A DNA stretch of 64,000 nucleotides. Origin: Hydractinia symbiolongicarpus. Lineage: Eukaryota; Cnidaria; Hydrozoa; Anthoathecata; Hydractiniidae. The position numbers and the translations under genes were made by a program. Of this stretch, positions 30,131 through 44,603 are shown piece by piece. The stretch covers positions 11,534,001-11,598,000 of the forward strand of contig NC_079878.1 in the NCBI RefSeq assembly GCF_029227915.1, in the 5' to 3' direction. The notes beneath the pieces are model-generated. The model did not search any database, was not told where the DNA came from, and saw only the letters and a list, made by a program, of their open reading frames with translations. Position 1 is the stretch's first letter; each line of letters opens with the position of its first letter.

Positions 30131-32479
30131 AGCTATTGATAATCTTAAATTAATTTTTTTAGTTAAATAAATCTAATCAGAAAGCTAGCCCAATTAGACA
30201 CCTTATTAGGGTTGAAAAACAGGTTGGCCCTGATTGACAAAAGCTAGCTAGAGAGAGAGCATAGCTAGGTAGCTAAAAAAATGTTGATGAAAAAAGTTTG
30301 CTAAGAAAACTAAAGTATCACGGGCAACTTATTGTCATTTTTCAAATTAAAATTTGTTGATATGAAATACTAAAAACCTCAGTTAAAAATTTCTAATTCA
30401 GCCATTTAATACACCACTTTCTGTGTGACGTAGTTATTTTGTTTCATTTTGAGAACAATAGGCATGTGTGAATTCTTGTGTACGTAAAAAAGCAGGTCTC
30501 ACGAAGGGAAAAATGGCTATTAAAGAAAGATTTTTTTTGAGAAGCATAAAATAAATTATTACTTACAACAGGAACTGAATTTTTTTTTGGATGGATTTCT
30601 GTGATTACTGTGGTCTGTTGTGCATATATTGTACCTACAGAAATGTTTGCGCATGTGCAAAAATACCAATTTATGGGATATGTATTCCTAAGGGAATTTC
30701 CTGGCCAATGTTAAAAGAAGCCTTTCTATACATAATGTATAAAAGAACTTTTTATTAATTGTCTGTCCTTGTGTATATACTATTCCAATTTGAAACACGT
30801 TGCTGAGCCTATTTGCAAAGGCGAAAGAATCTCATATCTTGATCTAAAACTGTGAAAGCCTTTTACTTTTTAACCTGTACCTACTACCCAAACAGAGCAC
30901 ATCTTGTGTTCTAACAAAAAATGAATTTGAAAAAATATGTTACTTTACCTTACTTCACCTTCAGCTCTCACATCCCCTGAATAGTTTTTTTTGTTTCAAC
31001 ATGAATATTCTAAACTTAGGCAAAAATCATCATGATATATTCATACAATATCCTTAACATAAGATTTAAAGATCTAGAAATGCAGCCTGGTGTAAAAATC
31101 GCGCCTAAGTTGCTGCTTTTTAAGTAGACTAGTTCAACTGAGAGACAAAAAACTAGAATTTATGGGAAAATGTCTTTAAATTAAATCTGAGGAGAGACAT
31201 GTTATGTCAATAAAAGATGCAAGTAAATACTTTTTTTGTTGATGCAAACAAAATTTCAATGTAAGCATAGGATCTTAGTTTATTTATACATTTTTGTCTA
31301 ATTTCATCTTGACTATCCTATAGACTATATTTTTATATTAAAAAAGGGTGTATAAACTTTTTGAAGAACAGACAATATTTTTTTCTATTTTTAATACTAC
31401 TTTTGAATGCCTGGACATGTTCATACAACATGGCAGGCAACATTGCAAAAATTCCAAATTTGATCTTTCAACTTTTCTGTGCCCAATATGTACGTCCCCC
31501 CCCCTGCATTTTAAGTTAATTATTTGAGTTTTTGTTGGTTTAGTCCATTCACTCCATGTGATCTTTCTTTTTTACTGCCAGTATATATGGAAATGTTCAT
31601 AACTTGTCTATAGCTATGCATTAAAAAATGAAATGTACGAGTATAGGCAAGTTACGTTTGTTTATTCCTGTAACAATAAATTGGCTGTAAGAAGGGAAAG
31701 GGCTCAAGTTGTTTTCTATATTATAAAAATTTAGTTGATAATAATTATAATAATATCTGTGTATGGTATACAATATAAAAACAGTATAGTATAATAATAG
31801 TATAGAAATAGTCTGTACTATAGTTTTTAAAATGATCGATACATAGTCGATAGTTTGTACACGCAGCAGACTACTTTTACTGTTGGTGTGACACATGAAG
31901 GACCATTTGTTTAGTTTAACATCCTGCCATTATCATCCCTTCTAGTTATTATGTCAATTTAGAGTGATTTTATATCTATTTCTTATGTTAAAAAATAATT
32001 ATTTGAGGAAACTTTGTTAAATAATATATTTGTTAAACGTTTATATACCTATTTAAAAAATGGCAGATTGTCCTACCTTTTTTAAAGTAATTTTACTTAT
32101 TTTATTATAGATGGATTTAAAAATGTTTAAAAGAAAATACAAGGCTGGATCACCATACCAAGTTGAATGGTCGCATTCCAAAGAGAGCCTCTGGGACAGT
32201 GAAAGTCTCAAGCCAGCTAAATTTTATTATTTTGTTCGAATTTTGTGTTGTATAATTAGTGATTATACTTACAAGATGTAAAGTTATATATATTTCTACG
32301 TATTTAAAAAACTTTGAACAAAATTCCATCAAAGTTGTTTTAAATTTCATCTTCCAAAGGAAGTTTGGAAAAATACCCTGTATCTATAAGAAATCTATAC
32401 ACATAAAACTTGGCCACCCTTCATAGAACGTATGGCTGTAACTTTTAATTTAAAAAAGTCATCCATGCAAATGATAAAA
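30131..32479. other. Gene-free AT-rich stretch
   Basis: No supported gene. It includes a poly-C tract near 31498-31505 and several low-complexity AT runs. Confidence 0.4.
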
Positions 32480-32900
32480 CGTTGAATTTTGGCCTAAAAA
32501 GAATTTTAAGAAGAAAAGACTCCGAATTAAATGCGAGTCTGCGGCAATTCTTCCTTATGTCCGCTCAGTTTATGTTGTTTCGTTAAATTTAGGCATGAAA
32601 AGGGATTTTGGGGTAGAAAAGATTCAGAATAAAGGGCGTATCCGCGACAATTCTTCCTTATCTGCGATCAGTTGTTTCGTTGAATTTTGGCCTGAAAAGG
32701 AATTTTAAGTAGAAAAGATTCCGAATGAAAGGCAAGTCCGCGACAATTTTTTTTTATGTACGCTTTTTTATGTTAAGTTGTTACGTTAGAGTTTGGTCTC
32801 AAAAAAAATTCTAAGAAGAAAAGATTCCGAATTAAACGCAAATCTACAATAAATCTTTTTTATGCTCGCTCAGTTTATATTGTTGAATTTTGGCCGGAAA
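32480..32900. repeat. Tandem repeat, unit about 110 bp, about four copies
   Basis: Each unit has TTGAATTTTGGCCTGAAAAG, then AATTTTAAGAAGAAAAGATTCCG-like text, AATTCTTCCTTATG and CTCAGTTTATGTTGTT. Units diverge by substitution and small indels. No coding is seen. Confidence 0.7.
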
Positions 32901-33500
32901 ACAAAATAATTCTTTGAAAAACTAAATCTAAATCCGACACTAGGCTCCTGAGGAGGAGGTTGATCACGGAAAACAAATGTTAATTTTAAAGTGACATATT
33001 TTCTAGTTGTTATTTTAAGATACATAAACTGTTTCTTAAAATTAGCTTTATACCTGTGATCTACGTTTTTGTTTCATTTTCGTCAATTAGGTCGTTACCG
33101 TCGGTGTTATGTCTATTACCGTCCAAGGCTTTATGTAATGATGTTGTTAGAGATTCTTTAATTATTAATTGTATGTTAAGGATGTTGTCAAAGTTATAAG
33201 TCGTCCACTAAGAAAGTATAAATAGAAAGAAAAAAAATTAAAACAAAGAACATTAGCTGCAAACATATTATGAATATTCAATATTTATCATGCGTACTAG
33301 CATGACTTAATGCGAGCCGTAGTTAATTTTCGTAGCATGACTTCTTCTTTTGATTCAAAATATGAATCATAAACTGTGCAAAAAACATGTTTGGGACATA
33401 TCTTTTGCAGAAGACTTGATACATTGTAGGTATGAATTAAACTGCTTACATATGGATGTGTTTGCAGAGGTTAAACCAACCAATGAACAGCCGTGACTGT
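32901..33500. other. Gene-free stretch
   Basis: Nothing supportable is seen. Confidence 0.35.
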
Positions 33501-35400
33501 AACCGTGAAAGACATCATGGAAAAAACGATTATTTCTAAAGTACACAGCCTATTTAATCAGTGCTCTTCAAAGCAGCAGGAAAAAGGCGTGTCGTCATGT
33601 ATTAAGGATGTGCGTTCGTTGTCAATGTCGAACTTTCGAGCGTCTCTTATTTCCCCGTCCCCCGGCTGGTGTAAAATAATACGCTCGTCCATACCTTGGT
33701 AGGTTGTAACAGCGTATAACCAGAGGTTCTTCAGGTAATGCGTCGTTTTCATGAATGGACATCACCCTAGCAAATAAATGTCTTACTACGTTTATAGCAT
33801 CGTTATAAAGACTGCTGTCAAGAAAGAACAAATTGATGAAGGTGCCAATTACGGGTGCAATTTTTTTTGAATTTGTTGGCAGCGGTCATGTTTGGGACTC
33901 TTCTGTAGTCGACATAATCCAGAAATTGAGCAAGGGTTGAAAAAAAACCCTTGAAATAACTGGTCGAAGTGGTGAGTCGTAACTTAACAACCAAAATAAT
34001 CTCGTCATAACAATTTTTGAATCGTTGCCTATTTCCTTCTGGAAAAGTCGACGCAAAAGATTTCGGCATGGTTTTGGAAAACACTCCAGCAATGTTTCTG
34101 TTGGCTAATTCTTAAGCAGTTAGAGATGGTTGACACAGAAAACCGTTATGAGAAGACATGATTTGTTTATGATTTTTTTGCTCTCGTTGATTAAAGCTTC
34201 CACTCTCTTTCGATCTTCAAGCCTAAGGAAAGTTTCTTTTGGTGGTTACGGTAGAAAACATTAGTCAAATCTTCTGTGAATGGTACGTTGAAATTCTTGC
34301 GGGCCACACCAATCTTCGTTGCATCAGCTGCCAATATCTTTGGCTCATTTCCACACCAAGAGCAAGCCACACGAAAATCGACATTTTGGTTAGACGCCCA
34401 TGTAAAAAACAGTTTTCTAAATGTTTTAGTTGACATGAAAGAAACAGAACTAGAATTGTTGCGTTGACATCTCGAAGTAACTATATCGCAATATGCGGCA
34501 AAGTCACACTTGCCTATAGTGACCATTTCGACAAATTCCCAGCAGATTTTGTTCCCAGCACAAATCTCTTATGACACACGAAATATACACTTATTGCAGC
34601 CATTCCACCGATTAACACATGTGTTAGTCAAACAAACCAGTTTAAAAACTTTGACCTTTAAAAGACCAGTTAAAGTATACAGTGTAGTAACACAATCGAA
34701 AGTGTAATTACTAAGCAAGTTTCTTTCGAACGGATCTTGACTCACAGTATGAGGAAATCGTAATTTAATTACCACATTCCAGTGAATGGATCAAAAGCCT
34801 TTTTTCACTAAAGGTATAGATATTGTAATCCGTACATTAGAAAGGACAGTAATTTAAAATAAAATTTGACATAGTCATACTTTGTAAAATAATTGGAAAA
34901 TAAGGATTAAGGCATTACCAAATGATCAGCCAATCCACCCTCGCTAACAATTTCTTCTTCTAACTCTAAATTGACATCCTCTACGTCATCAGTAATATCT
35001 ATCTCTCCATCTTCACTATCAGAAACGTTATCTGACCTATTTACCAGTTCTGTAGCGAAACATAAAATGGAAGATATAGATACATTTTTTAATTGACAAT
35101 GCATTTGTTATAAATTCAAAATAATTATAAATGTCACACAAGACCTTAAAACGATTTTTAATGAAGTAAACACGTCACATTTAAGATAAAACTACGAAAA
35201 TAGAAAAAAAACGACGCAAACAAATTGTATAATTTACCTCTTGTGTTTTTTATCTCCCAATTTGGAATAAACTAGCAACTCTTAGTTAAAACAAAATTAT
35301 AAAAATATACCTTGTAAATTGGATAGCTCTTCTTTATGACTTCGGAAAACTTTAAGATGTTCACAAGTCTGTTCGTTATCATCTAAAGTCACCTACTTTC
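33500..35400 (-). pseudogene. Decayed multi-exon transposon-like gene with CSWCG signature
   Basis: Read on the minus strand, possible exons include one near 35330-35400 (EQTCEHLKVFRSHKEELSN), one at about 34919-35058 with a very acidic run (DSEDGEIDITDDVEDVNLEL) bounded by AG and GT, and a longer frame at 34191-34526 with VACSWCGNEPKILAADATKI. Downstream frames (33818-34092, 33622-33831 and 33558-33752) carry FPEGNRQRFKNCYDEIILVV, FLDYVDYRRVPNMTAANKF and PEEPLVIRCYNLPRYGRAYY. The Cys-Gly-x-x-P-K-I-L-x-x-D-A-T pattern resembles a group of CxC/KDZ-associated mobile-element proteins in cnidarians. Stops and shifts make it a relic. Family assignment is tentative. Confidence 0.4.
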
Positions 35401-35414
35401 TCTTTTTTCCAAAT

Positions 35415-36990
35415 ATAGTGGCATAAACCTGATAAAAAAGAGAGGTATGAGGTGTTAAACAAGATGCAATGGTTCTAATTTTAGAATATTTAATTAGTAT
35501 TTTTCTATTTATGTCATTAATGTGCTCTTTCCATTGTATTTTTGGAATGTTACCCCGAGATATTTTACTTTTTCGCTCCTTTTCAAAGGAATACCCATAT
35601 AGTTGATAGTTCAGTCTTTTTAACTAGCTGTGGTTGCCGAAGAAGATTGTTTCAGTTTTGTCCGTAATAATAGTCATTTTGTTATTATTCAGCCAGAGGT
35701 CGACCTGGGAGACAAGGTTTCTAAGTTTTTATGGGATGAAATAATTATTGTATCATAATTCATCAATATATAAAAGAAAAAGCAGGAGGCCCAACACAGA
35801 TCCCTGCAGCACCCCAAAAGCATCTTCATAAAGCAGACCTGATCTGAGAGTTAGCTGCATTCGGCCCGTTAAGTAGGACTCAAACCAGTCAAAGGCAACA
35901 TCTCTGATTTCAAAACATCATTGCTTTTTTGACAAAATTTTATGATCAACAGTGTCAAAAGCTTTTTTAAGGTCAATGAGCACAGCACAAACAAATTATT
36001 GTTGGTCGAGCTCAGTAAGAATAAAATCAGAGACTACTGCAGTTTCTGTGGGAAAAAAAGTTTTACAAATCCGGACTGTCTGTCATTTAGGAAGTTGTGC
36101 TCAGAAATAAAATGAGACATTTGCTCATGCACTAACTTTGCAAAAATTTTCATAGGAATTGGCAGAATGGAGATACGCCAATAGCTGTTTCATTGCCACT
36201 TTTAAAAATAGGCGAGACCCTTCTGGTCTTCCAACATTTAAGTACATAACCAGTAAATAAAGATTTGTTGAAAAGACTTGATAAATAAATACTTAAAACT
36301 GACGAACATGCTTTTAGCAGTCGTGAACCAATTCCGTCCAAGCCTGTAGCTTCAATTAGTAAACTATCGAACTATTATTGTTTCGACACTTTTGGTCTCA
36401 ATACGAGGTCACGGAAAATCGTGTCTGCTAACAAGTGGATTAAAAATGAATTGAATGTGTTTGAAATTTCTCTTAGGTGACATGCTTCTGTACCATCGTT
36501 CTGGAATACTCGTTTTATTGAGGTAGTATTGCCTGACATATCAGGAACTAGTTTTTTAAGGTTTTCTAAAGTTGTCTTGGCTGTTTTTAAAAGTCCTGCA
36601 AAACATCATTATAGTACTTGTTTCCTGCAGGTGGCCTGTAAACCGACCAAGTAAATAGGTTTAGTTTGTTTCAGGCACACTTTCAGCCATAGTGATTCAA
36701 CATTTTTGAAGTATAGGTGTTTCAAAAGGTGGCTATTTAAGTTTTCATTAACAAAAATTAAAACACCCCCACCTCGTCTATTACGATCATTCCTATAACA
36801 AACTTAGCCATCAATTTTAACGTCATTGTCAGTGATGGTGTCATCAATTTTGGTTTCACAGATGGAGAATACATCAAGTTTTGTTTCATGTAGTAGAAGT
36901 TTAACATAGTCTAGTTTGGAGGACAGATTAATGTTGAAATGGTTCATTTTTATGCCCTTCCCATTTCTGATTGCCTCAAAATCAAAGTAA
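35415..36990 (-). pseudogene. LINE (CR1/jockey-like) endonuclease-reverse transcriptase fragment
   Basis: On the minus strand the APE-type endonuclease is visible at about 36740-36950: NHFNINLSSKLDYVKLLLHE, SICETKIDDT with the catalytic Glu, and NRRGGGVLIFV. The reverse transcriptase follows with LDGIGSRLLKACSSVLSIYL (36290-36345), VLKCWKTRRVSPIFKSGN, LIDLKKAFDTVDHKIL (about 35945) with the motif A Asp, GVLQGSVLGLLLFLLYI (about 35775-35825) and VKYLGVTFQKYN. The frame is interrupted several times. The 3 prime end (C-terminus of ORF2, UTR) is missing at about 35415, where it meets the CSWCG gene relic; the 5 prime part before the endonuclease is also missing. Confidence 0.82.
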
Positions 36991-38550
36991 CCATTTCCAA
37001 CACACTGACAGAAAAAATCTAGTAATAAAGGGACTAGCCGAGGGACCCGCGTTAAAATGCCGATTACGCCACAAGTAAGTGTGACCCGGTGACGCTAAGT
37101 TGAGCGCCAAATAAGAACCATAGACTCTACTACACACTAAGGTGCGTAATAGAGTCTCTTTGAAACATACAGAAAATGAATAGCAGATCTACAAACCGGA
37201 CCTTCGTAGCATGCTACCAATTTTGTCCGTTTTAGAGAGGTGTCTATAAAGTTAACTAATTTTTAGTGCGTAGTGGACCCTCGACAGCCTTTTTCATTGT
37301 TTAGCAGCAGAAATGTTACTTAACAAATCAAAAATAGTTTCTTAGATGCAACCTATGCATACAAGTGATGAAATCTAGCAGATTAAAGAAATAACATGCA
37401 GAACAATACTTAGGAGTAAGAAAGTCAATTAAAGACATTAATGTCTTTTAATATCCGTCATATGGAGCTTAACTTTAACCAAAATGTTTACTTGGGATAT
37501 GAAAAAGACAGTTCTATAAAGACAAATGCTTTTGAAAGATTCCTCTTTGTAAATTTCTTTGAAAAATTTTTTCAGGACAAATAAATCTGTCCGTCATATA
37601 TAAGTGTCCACGTAAAAAAATTGACTGGTTCCCAGATTTTGATAATTTTGAAGAGAATAGGGAGTAATGGGTAGTGAGGTGTCACGCAAAAGTTTTACAT
37701 TCTCACATTTATTTACTCAATTTAAATTATTTTACCGATGTTAAAAGATGTTAAATACTAAGTAAGGGAGGTTAGTCAATGTGATATTTCGCAAAAATTA
37801 CATTATGTTACACCGCCGCTTATCTTATAGAACACATATCCTTCTTGATAATGGATGAGGTCATAAACTTCTTCTTGTTCTTTAAACCCATTAAAGGAGA
37901 TTTGCAGCTACAACATTACGAAGAGTATGTTAGTTCAATTGTCACAACATATATGTAGGGGAGATCACAGTTAACAGATATTCAAATTGGCGAATAGGTT
38001 ATATTGTTATCAATAAATTAATCAACAATGTCGTAAAAATGCTGTGCAAGTTGTATTTTATCAGCATAAATGCCGGGAAACTAGGATTTTTATTTTGATA
38101 CGTATCGAAAATACAATAAAAAAGAAAATATCTGGGGTGATACGATATTATTTCTATGTCGTTAGTCGGTCTGATTAATCACTTAACATTTTATACCCAT
38201 GAAAATGCTTTGCATTATTCAAAATTCTATTTCTATTTTTTTTTGTTTAAAGTCTTACTTATAATACTGTGAACGAATTATCACTACTTCAACCAACATG
38301 TAAAGTGTGCAAACATTTCCTTCCTAGATTTAGTACGACTAAAGTTCCCGTGTATTGTCCATATGTAAACAGATACGAAGCGCGGAGTGTGGTAGAGATA
38401 TATGATTGTTATGATTAAACAAAATTTATGGGAAAACCAGCTGTTTAGTGTACTTTTAATACACACAAGATGCACGCGTAAAATCAAGGAACAAGTTTTA
38501 GCCGTTATTGCAAATTTAGCGGAAACATTACATACTTTATAGTGGGGACA
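36991..38550. other. Gene-free stretch
   Basis: AT-rich. One short inverted pair is visible (ATAGACTCTACTACACAC and its partner around TAATAGAGTCT, 37120-37165). I see no supported gene. Confidence 0.35.
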
Positions 38551-40440
38551 TCAAGCAAAGCAACCATGCAGAAAAAGTGTGCAGAAAGGTCAAAGACTCC
38601 ATCATTGGTAGTACCCTATCAAATTAGATATTGCCATGCGCATTCCTTTGTGAGGTGAAATGCAAATTTATGTACTCAAAATGATAAATTGTATGCACCA
38701 AAATACCCTTTTGAGCCTGATTCTCTCTTTCTTTTAGTTTTTAAAAACGTGTAGGCATGAAAATTATATTTCAAATGACAGATTTCCTTTTACCACAAAG
38801 AAATAATTTGAGAATAGTTAGTCAGTAACAGAACTATTATCTCATTTAAATTTGTCTAGAATTTATTACAGACGTAAAAACATTCAAGTTTTATTTAGTA
38901 ATGATCATGAGAACCTACTTATCACGTACCGAAAATAACAAAGTGTAAAACCACTGAAGATTACTGCGACCAAACGTGGGATGTGCACATGGCTATTTTT
39001 ATTGCGTCGAAATACCGTGGAAACACTTTAAGCCAGAAATTTTTATGATTAAAACGCGATCTCTAGGGCATAATTTTAATTTTCCATTTCGCAAATAAAA
39101 AACGGGAAGTGTTTTGCATACAAGTAAGAATGTAGGAATAAATTAAAAATTCTGATACATTTTTTGAATTTTTATAGAAAATTCCGATTAATTTAAAAAA
39201 AATCAGTCATTTTTAGCTATATGTGTTTAGAATAAGTTTACGGTCATCGTAACTTTTGAAAGACAGGAAAGTTGAGCATTTAATAGATTTATCACATCTT
39301 AAAATACGAGTTATTGCAAAGGCGTTAATTGACAGGAGCAACAGATGTTATCTAAACATCAAAGGTTAAAGAATCATGAGGTATCAATGAGAAAGATAAT
39401 ATTTAGAACTGCACTATTTCCTGCAAAGTATTGTTACGTAAATATCCAATTATTTGTTTCTATCCAAAATGTTTCATAACAGGTTTCAAACACGTCTAAA
39501 AATCTGCCGTAGTCTTAAGGCATGTGGATGCATAATAAGCGGTAGATGTTTCGATAATTTAGTGGCATCACTACATGAGTGTGCACATTACCCTGAAAAA
39601 CGAAGGGTTATAGTAAAAACACCTGCCAATCAAGTAGGTATTTCTTGTTTTATGCCAAAACACACTGTGAAACAAGGACTATTGATTTTATGAGATTTAT
39701 ATCGTTCTAGCATTGGTTGGGATTTGTACCTTGGCGCTTGCCGAAGATGTAAAACCGGATACCACACACGAAACCACTGATCTTGAATATTCTACATACT
39801 TCAGAACATGTAAGTTCTTCTTTTTGTATTTTGATAACAAATTGCCTCAACTGCTTTAGCTGGCTAGTACTGCAGAAAGTAATTTTAAAACGTACCTTAC
39901 ATTACTTTATAGTTGGACCTTACAAATGTTGTCGCTCTGCAACACACTATTGCTACTGAAACAAACTTTACAGCAGAAAATAGTATCGATATTGCGGAAA
40001 AAACATCTACAACATCAGAAGTCATTTCTGCTTCCGAAGACGCGTCTACGCAAATACCGTATTTGTGGCTACCGTGTTTGTAACAGACGTACTCAGTTTT
40101 GCTGGAAGAGAAGGTGCTACTCAAAGAGATGGTACAGAAACTGCAGATATGGTGTTTGCAACAAACACATAATTTTGTTGGAGTTGTATATTCTACTTGA
40201 AAAAATCGTACGGGATCTGTGGCTATGTTGTTTTTCCCCAGCGAACACATTTTTGTCACCGTCACCAATGCTACAACAAGAAGTTGTACGGCTATTGTGA
40301 AAAATCCATCTACAGAAAAAGTAGCTACAGATGTTACTGCAACAAACCTCAACCACACAAACCATACTAAATGAAATGTAAATTTTATCATGTTTCTGTT
40401 AAATATACAAAAATGAGCATTTAAAAGCTGTTTCAACTTT
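38550..40440. repeat. Tandem duplication unit A of the Cys-rich gene locus (degraded)
   Basis: This block carries the oldest copy of the gene plus upstream text similar to the other two units, for example CCTACTTATCACGTACCGAAAAT (38917) against the equivalents at 43248 and 49370, and ACACGTCTAAAA (39490) against ACGTCTAAAATG at 44487. Similarity is much lower than between units B and C. Confidence 0.6.
39690..40370 (+). pseudogene. Cys-rich repeat secreted protein, copy A (dead)
   Basis: The leader exon lines up with those of copies B and C (ALVGICTLALAEDV and then an acidic stretch) but ATG 39690 is out of frame by a one-base deletion. The donor GTAAGT at 39810 and acceptor AG at 39911-39912 are kept. 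In the repeat exon, two stops replace codons early on (after HYCY and after SRK), an 8-base deletion removes part of a degenerate unit, and a later indel destroys the third unit. The end HKPY-type tail and TAA 40368-40370 are kept. No TATA box comparable to the other copies is seen. This is a clear pseudogene of the same family. Confidence 0.85.
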
Positions 40441-41890
40441 TATAGCCCATATTCTCTCTTTTCATCACTAACATGTTGCTATAGGGGAATAGATGTGATG
40501 CCATCTGGCTGTTCATACCTAACTAATGGGTGCCTAGCTGCCTAATTTTTTCATCCGATATCACCGAAATTTCTAGGTACTAGGTACTTATGATCACCGA
40601 AACTTCTAGGTACTAGGTACTTATGTATTTCTATGAATTGTAATAGGTATCATGTAATAATTTCTATGGTTGGAATTTGAAACTTTCAGCATATGTTTAT
40701 TTCATTATGGAAAATTATTTTGTAACGTTTATTGTGTTCCCGATTTTGCTGCATTTTACCGTAAAATCGTTGTTCGTGAATTTTTTAGATATCTGACATC
40801 TGAACTATGTTGAAAGCGGAAGGTATATTAAATGAAATTTAATAATTCGCAGGAACTTAAAGAATTGAAATTAGTTCTAGAACTAATGAATTGGGAAAAA
40901 TGATATTTTGGACAAATTGTGAGTTTCGAATCACGTTACATAAAAAAAAACAAAAAACTATTGGCAACATTTTCTTTTAAGACTTAAATTATCTCCGCAG
41001 TAAAACCTCGAAAAGGTTTAATATCTTTAAAGTTAAATATGAGTAAACCATATTGTAGTTCCTGGTTTACTAAAATTACTTGTTAACAAGACGGTGAACA
41101 CATTCATCCTTGGTCTGAGTTTTGAGTATGAACAGTGAAATCTTCACCATACTAAAATAAGCAGATCAAAGAATTTGAATTTCACTTTCTGCAAAAAATA
41201 AAATGAACAGTTCTTTTTGGTATTGATGATAGCTTATTTAAAGACTTACTAAACAAGTCTTAAAAGGTGTCTTGTTTAACTCACTGTTTCACACTACCAA
41301 TGTTGCATAATGTTCTTGCGCGTATTTTAACACATACTGGTATGACGAAGGCCCTGTAACGCCCTGTCTGTAATTTTTAACAAGCTAAATTATCTTTAAT
41401 TGATAGCCATTATAATTTAACAACATTCCTCCATTTCCAAGTAATTAGTTATATTAATGATTACATTTTTTCTTGATGATTTTTAGTGACATATCGGTAA
41501 ATGTATTAAGAGTACGCAAATCCAATGTACGTTTGGCATTGGTTTTGCGTTTTTCTTGTTTCATGAATATTTCTTTTAGCATGTAAAACTTGCGAAATTT
41601 TCTAGAGCATTTATTATTGGTAGTTTGAATACACTGAAATATACTGAATGTGTGTCCCGCTATATGACCCATAAAACCTTTTTGAGTTTAAATAATTTAT
41701 TTGTTTGAGTATGCAAGTTTGTGAATTAGTAGGATTATTGAGAAGTAAGTTAAAAATTAATTTCTTTTTCATGTTCTACTTCTCCTGGTAGTGCTGATTG
41801 TGTTAAAGTGAGAATGATAATCGATGCAACAGTTACACAGCATCATTCTAGATGAAGAAAATTTCAGTAAGCTCGTGTTTATAATGAAAT
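40441..41890. other. Gene-free stretch with a short duplication
   Basis: Positions 40560-40626 hold two copies of a 34-bp unit containing TTCTAGGTACTAGGTACTTA. I see nothing else. Confidence 0.45.
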
Positions 41891-44603
41891 GTTAAACAGG
41901 CCTTCTTCAACATGTAGGTGACCTACAATAATTTCGTATTGCCGACGTTTGCGGCAAATCTCCAAAAGTTAAAGAAATGATACAAAATGATAAATCTGTG
42001 TGTCTTAAAACAAAAAGTGGTGCAACAGCGTATCCGTGGGTATAATACGAAATGGCTGAAATGCGTGCCTGGAATGTCAATACGAATGGGGAAAATGAGT
42101 ATCAGTGATGGTAGTAAAAGTTGTAAAACTGCCTGTTTCGGATAACAATATGAAATGCTAATACGAAATGCCTAAACTGCAATTCTGAAATAGTAATACG
42201 AAATTGCGAAAGCCTTTTTGCATTGGACATTGTATTTTAATAGCATTATCTCGAATTTATCCGATCAGGTAGAATTTTATTTTTCGATTTGCACTGGCCG
42301 TTGATTTGCACTGACCGACATGTCTTACATACAGAACTATTAACAATTTTTGTTTAATAATTTTGTGTTTTAAAAATTAATTAGGATTTTTAGAAAAACA
42401 GGATTATCTCCTACTTCTTGTTAAAAAATCAAGGAAGTGTTTTGTTGTCATGATTTTATCTAAATATTAAATAAATGTTCCTAAATTTTTCATTGCTCTA
42501 ATCACTTTGTTTAAATTACTTTGCAAGTACTCTTTTTCCTATTAATGCGAACATGCTCTTAAACGAGACATCTTTATTTTCTTCTCTGTTACTTCCTTCT
42601 TCGTAATTTTTAGAAATTTGTGACTCCAAGGGGATCGAATGTATGCAAAGAATGATAAATAATAGCATTCTCATTACCACAACGCTTAAAGGGAGATTAA
42701 TGTATATAATCACGTTAAAGAAACATTTACTTTGACAGAAGAATCAACCGTAAAACCTGGTACAATACAACATGTATTTTTGTTTGTTTCAATGCAATAA
42801 TATCAGTATTGAAAAAACATTCGCCATAATACGGAGTGTACTTCACCATAAACTAAAACGGATTTTTAGTTCGTTAATTTAAGGTGTTTCTTTTTAATTT
42901 AAAATAAATGATAAACGGAAACATTCAGCTCTATTATAACTTGTTCATTCTATAATTACTTTCGATGGCGCAGCAATAGAATCTTCCATAATTAAATCGG
43001 CTAAAAATCTTGATTACATTAGCATTTTTGGGTGATTACAATCGTTACTGAGTGTGCAATTAACATAAGTTTCTGTCCCTAAAGAAGGCGAATATAGAAG
43101 TAACGATAGTTTCTGGAATACGCTACATTTCTCTAAACCCCTTGACTATCGTGCTCATCTGCCAAAAACTATCCTTGAAGTTCTAAACCATTCACCCCAT
43201 GATATACAAATAATGTATTAATGGTTAGCTAATGATAAAACGAGTCTACTTATCACCTACTGAAAATATTACTATGTAAAAAATTTAATGATTGTCGACC
43301 AGTCGTCAACATGGCGCATGGTTGTTTCAGCAGCATTACAACACCACAATTGTCTTTACGGAATTATTAGATCATAAAAGAAATCACTAATTGTAGCACT
43401 TAAAGAGCAGATAATAATAGAATCAAACAATCAAAAGACATATTTTCTCACTCTTTAAGGGTTAAATGTGCAACCTCTTAAGAAAAGTGAGTTTTCACTT
43501 CTATTTTGGAAATGTAATAGGCTTACGGGGCTGTACATAGGGACTTGATGGTTTAAAATCGGCTGATGGGAACTAATCTGTGCAATAACTTGACTCAAAT
43601 TCTGCTATGAACGACAGCTGGTCGGCATACTTAGAGTTGTCATGCAGTTGTCATTTTATTAGTTTATGCTGGAATAATACTTGACATATCAAACGTTAGG
43701 AAGGTCATTTCCTTCTACTTTTCAAAAAGAAAATCCTTATACAAGAAATAACTACAATCGTGGACAAACTCAACAAAACAATAACAGTTTTATTGAGACT
43801 TTTTATACATGATCAAAAGGTTCCAATGGCCTGTACTCCGCAACCAGCAGACTATCAAGTCGTTAACTTTGCAAATTTTGCTAGTAACATTTCCCAGCGC
43901 ACCTGCACACCGAAATAATTCACGTCGGACGCCAAAAAAGTCCAAAATTAAGAGAAAATATTCGTGCTGATCCCAGCAAAAATTGGGACAGGTCAAGAGT
44001 TTGAGACTAACGATCTTACGTTATTTGATTAGACCGACTTGAAAATCACCAACTACTTTATGGCGAAACCTTATAACTTAAAATCCTTTGCAACTTCTAT
44101 CTTTACTGACCTAATGCTCTCAAGTTCACATTTTAGATGCAACATTAAATTAATGAAGAATATTTAGGCTTGTATATTTATTGTAGATCTGATATAAATA
44201 GTACTTAATCACTTAAATAGAAGTCGAGCAACGAAAATGATCGCATTGCTGTTAGTAAAGCATCTCCCACAGATGAAGTCTGTAAACGACACTACACTAC
44301 AACAAAAATCTGATGACATAATACTAACAACATATACTTCCGCTGCAAAACTTTTTCCTAAATTTCCTCCTAAAGGTAGAACGAAAGAACCTGAACCGTT
44401 AAACAGAAATTGTAGTGTCACTTCCTGTCCTGCTTTATTTAAATTATTTTCTTCCCTTGACAATTGACATCAATGGGTTTCCAATACGTCTAAAATGCAA
44501 CTGTGGTCTTGATAACCTTATTAAGGCATGTGCTGATATAATTAGCGGTAAATATTTTATTCATTTATTTCATCTTTTCATGATTAAGCACTTTTTACAA
44601 AGG

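Noticed and set aside
39897-40436. A 179-codon minus-strand frame rich in Val, Cys and Ser
   Set aside because: It lies opposite the dead Cys-rich copy A and is explained by the base composition of those repeats.
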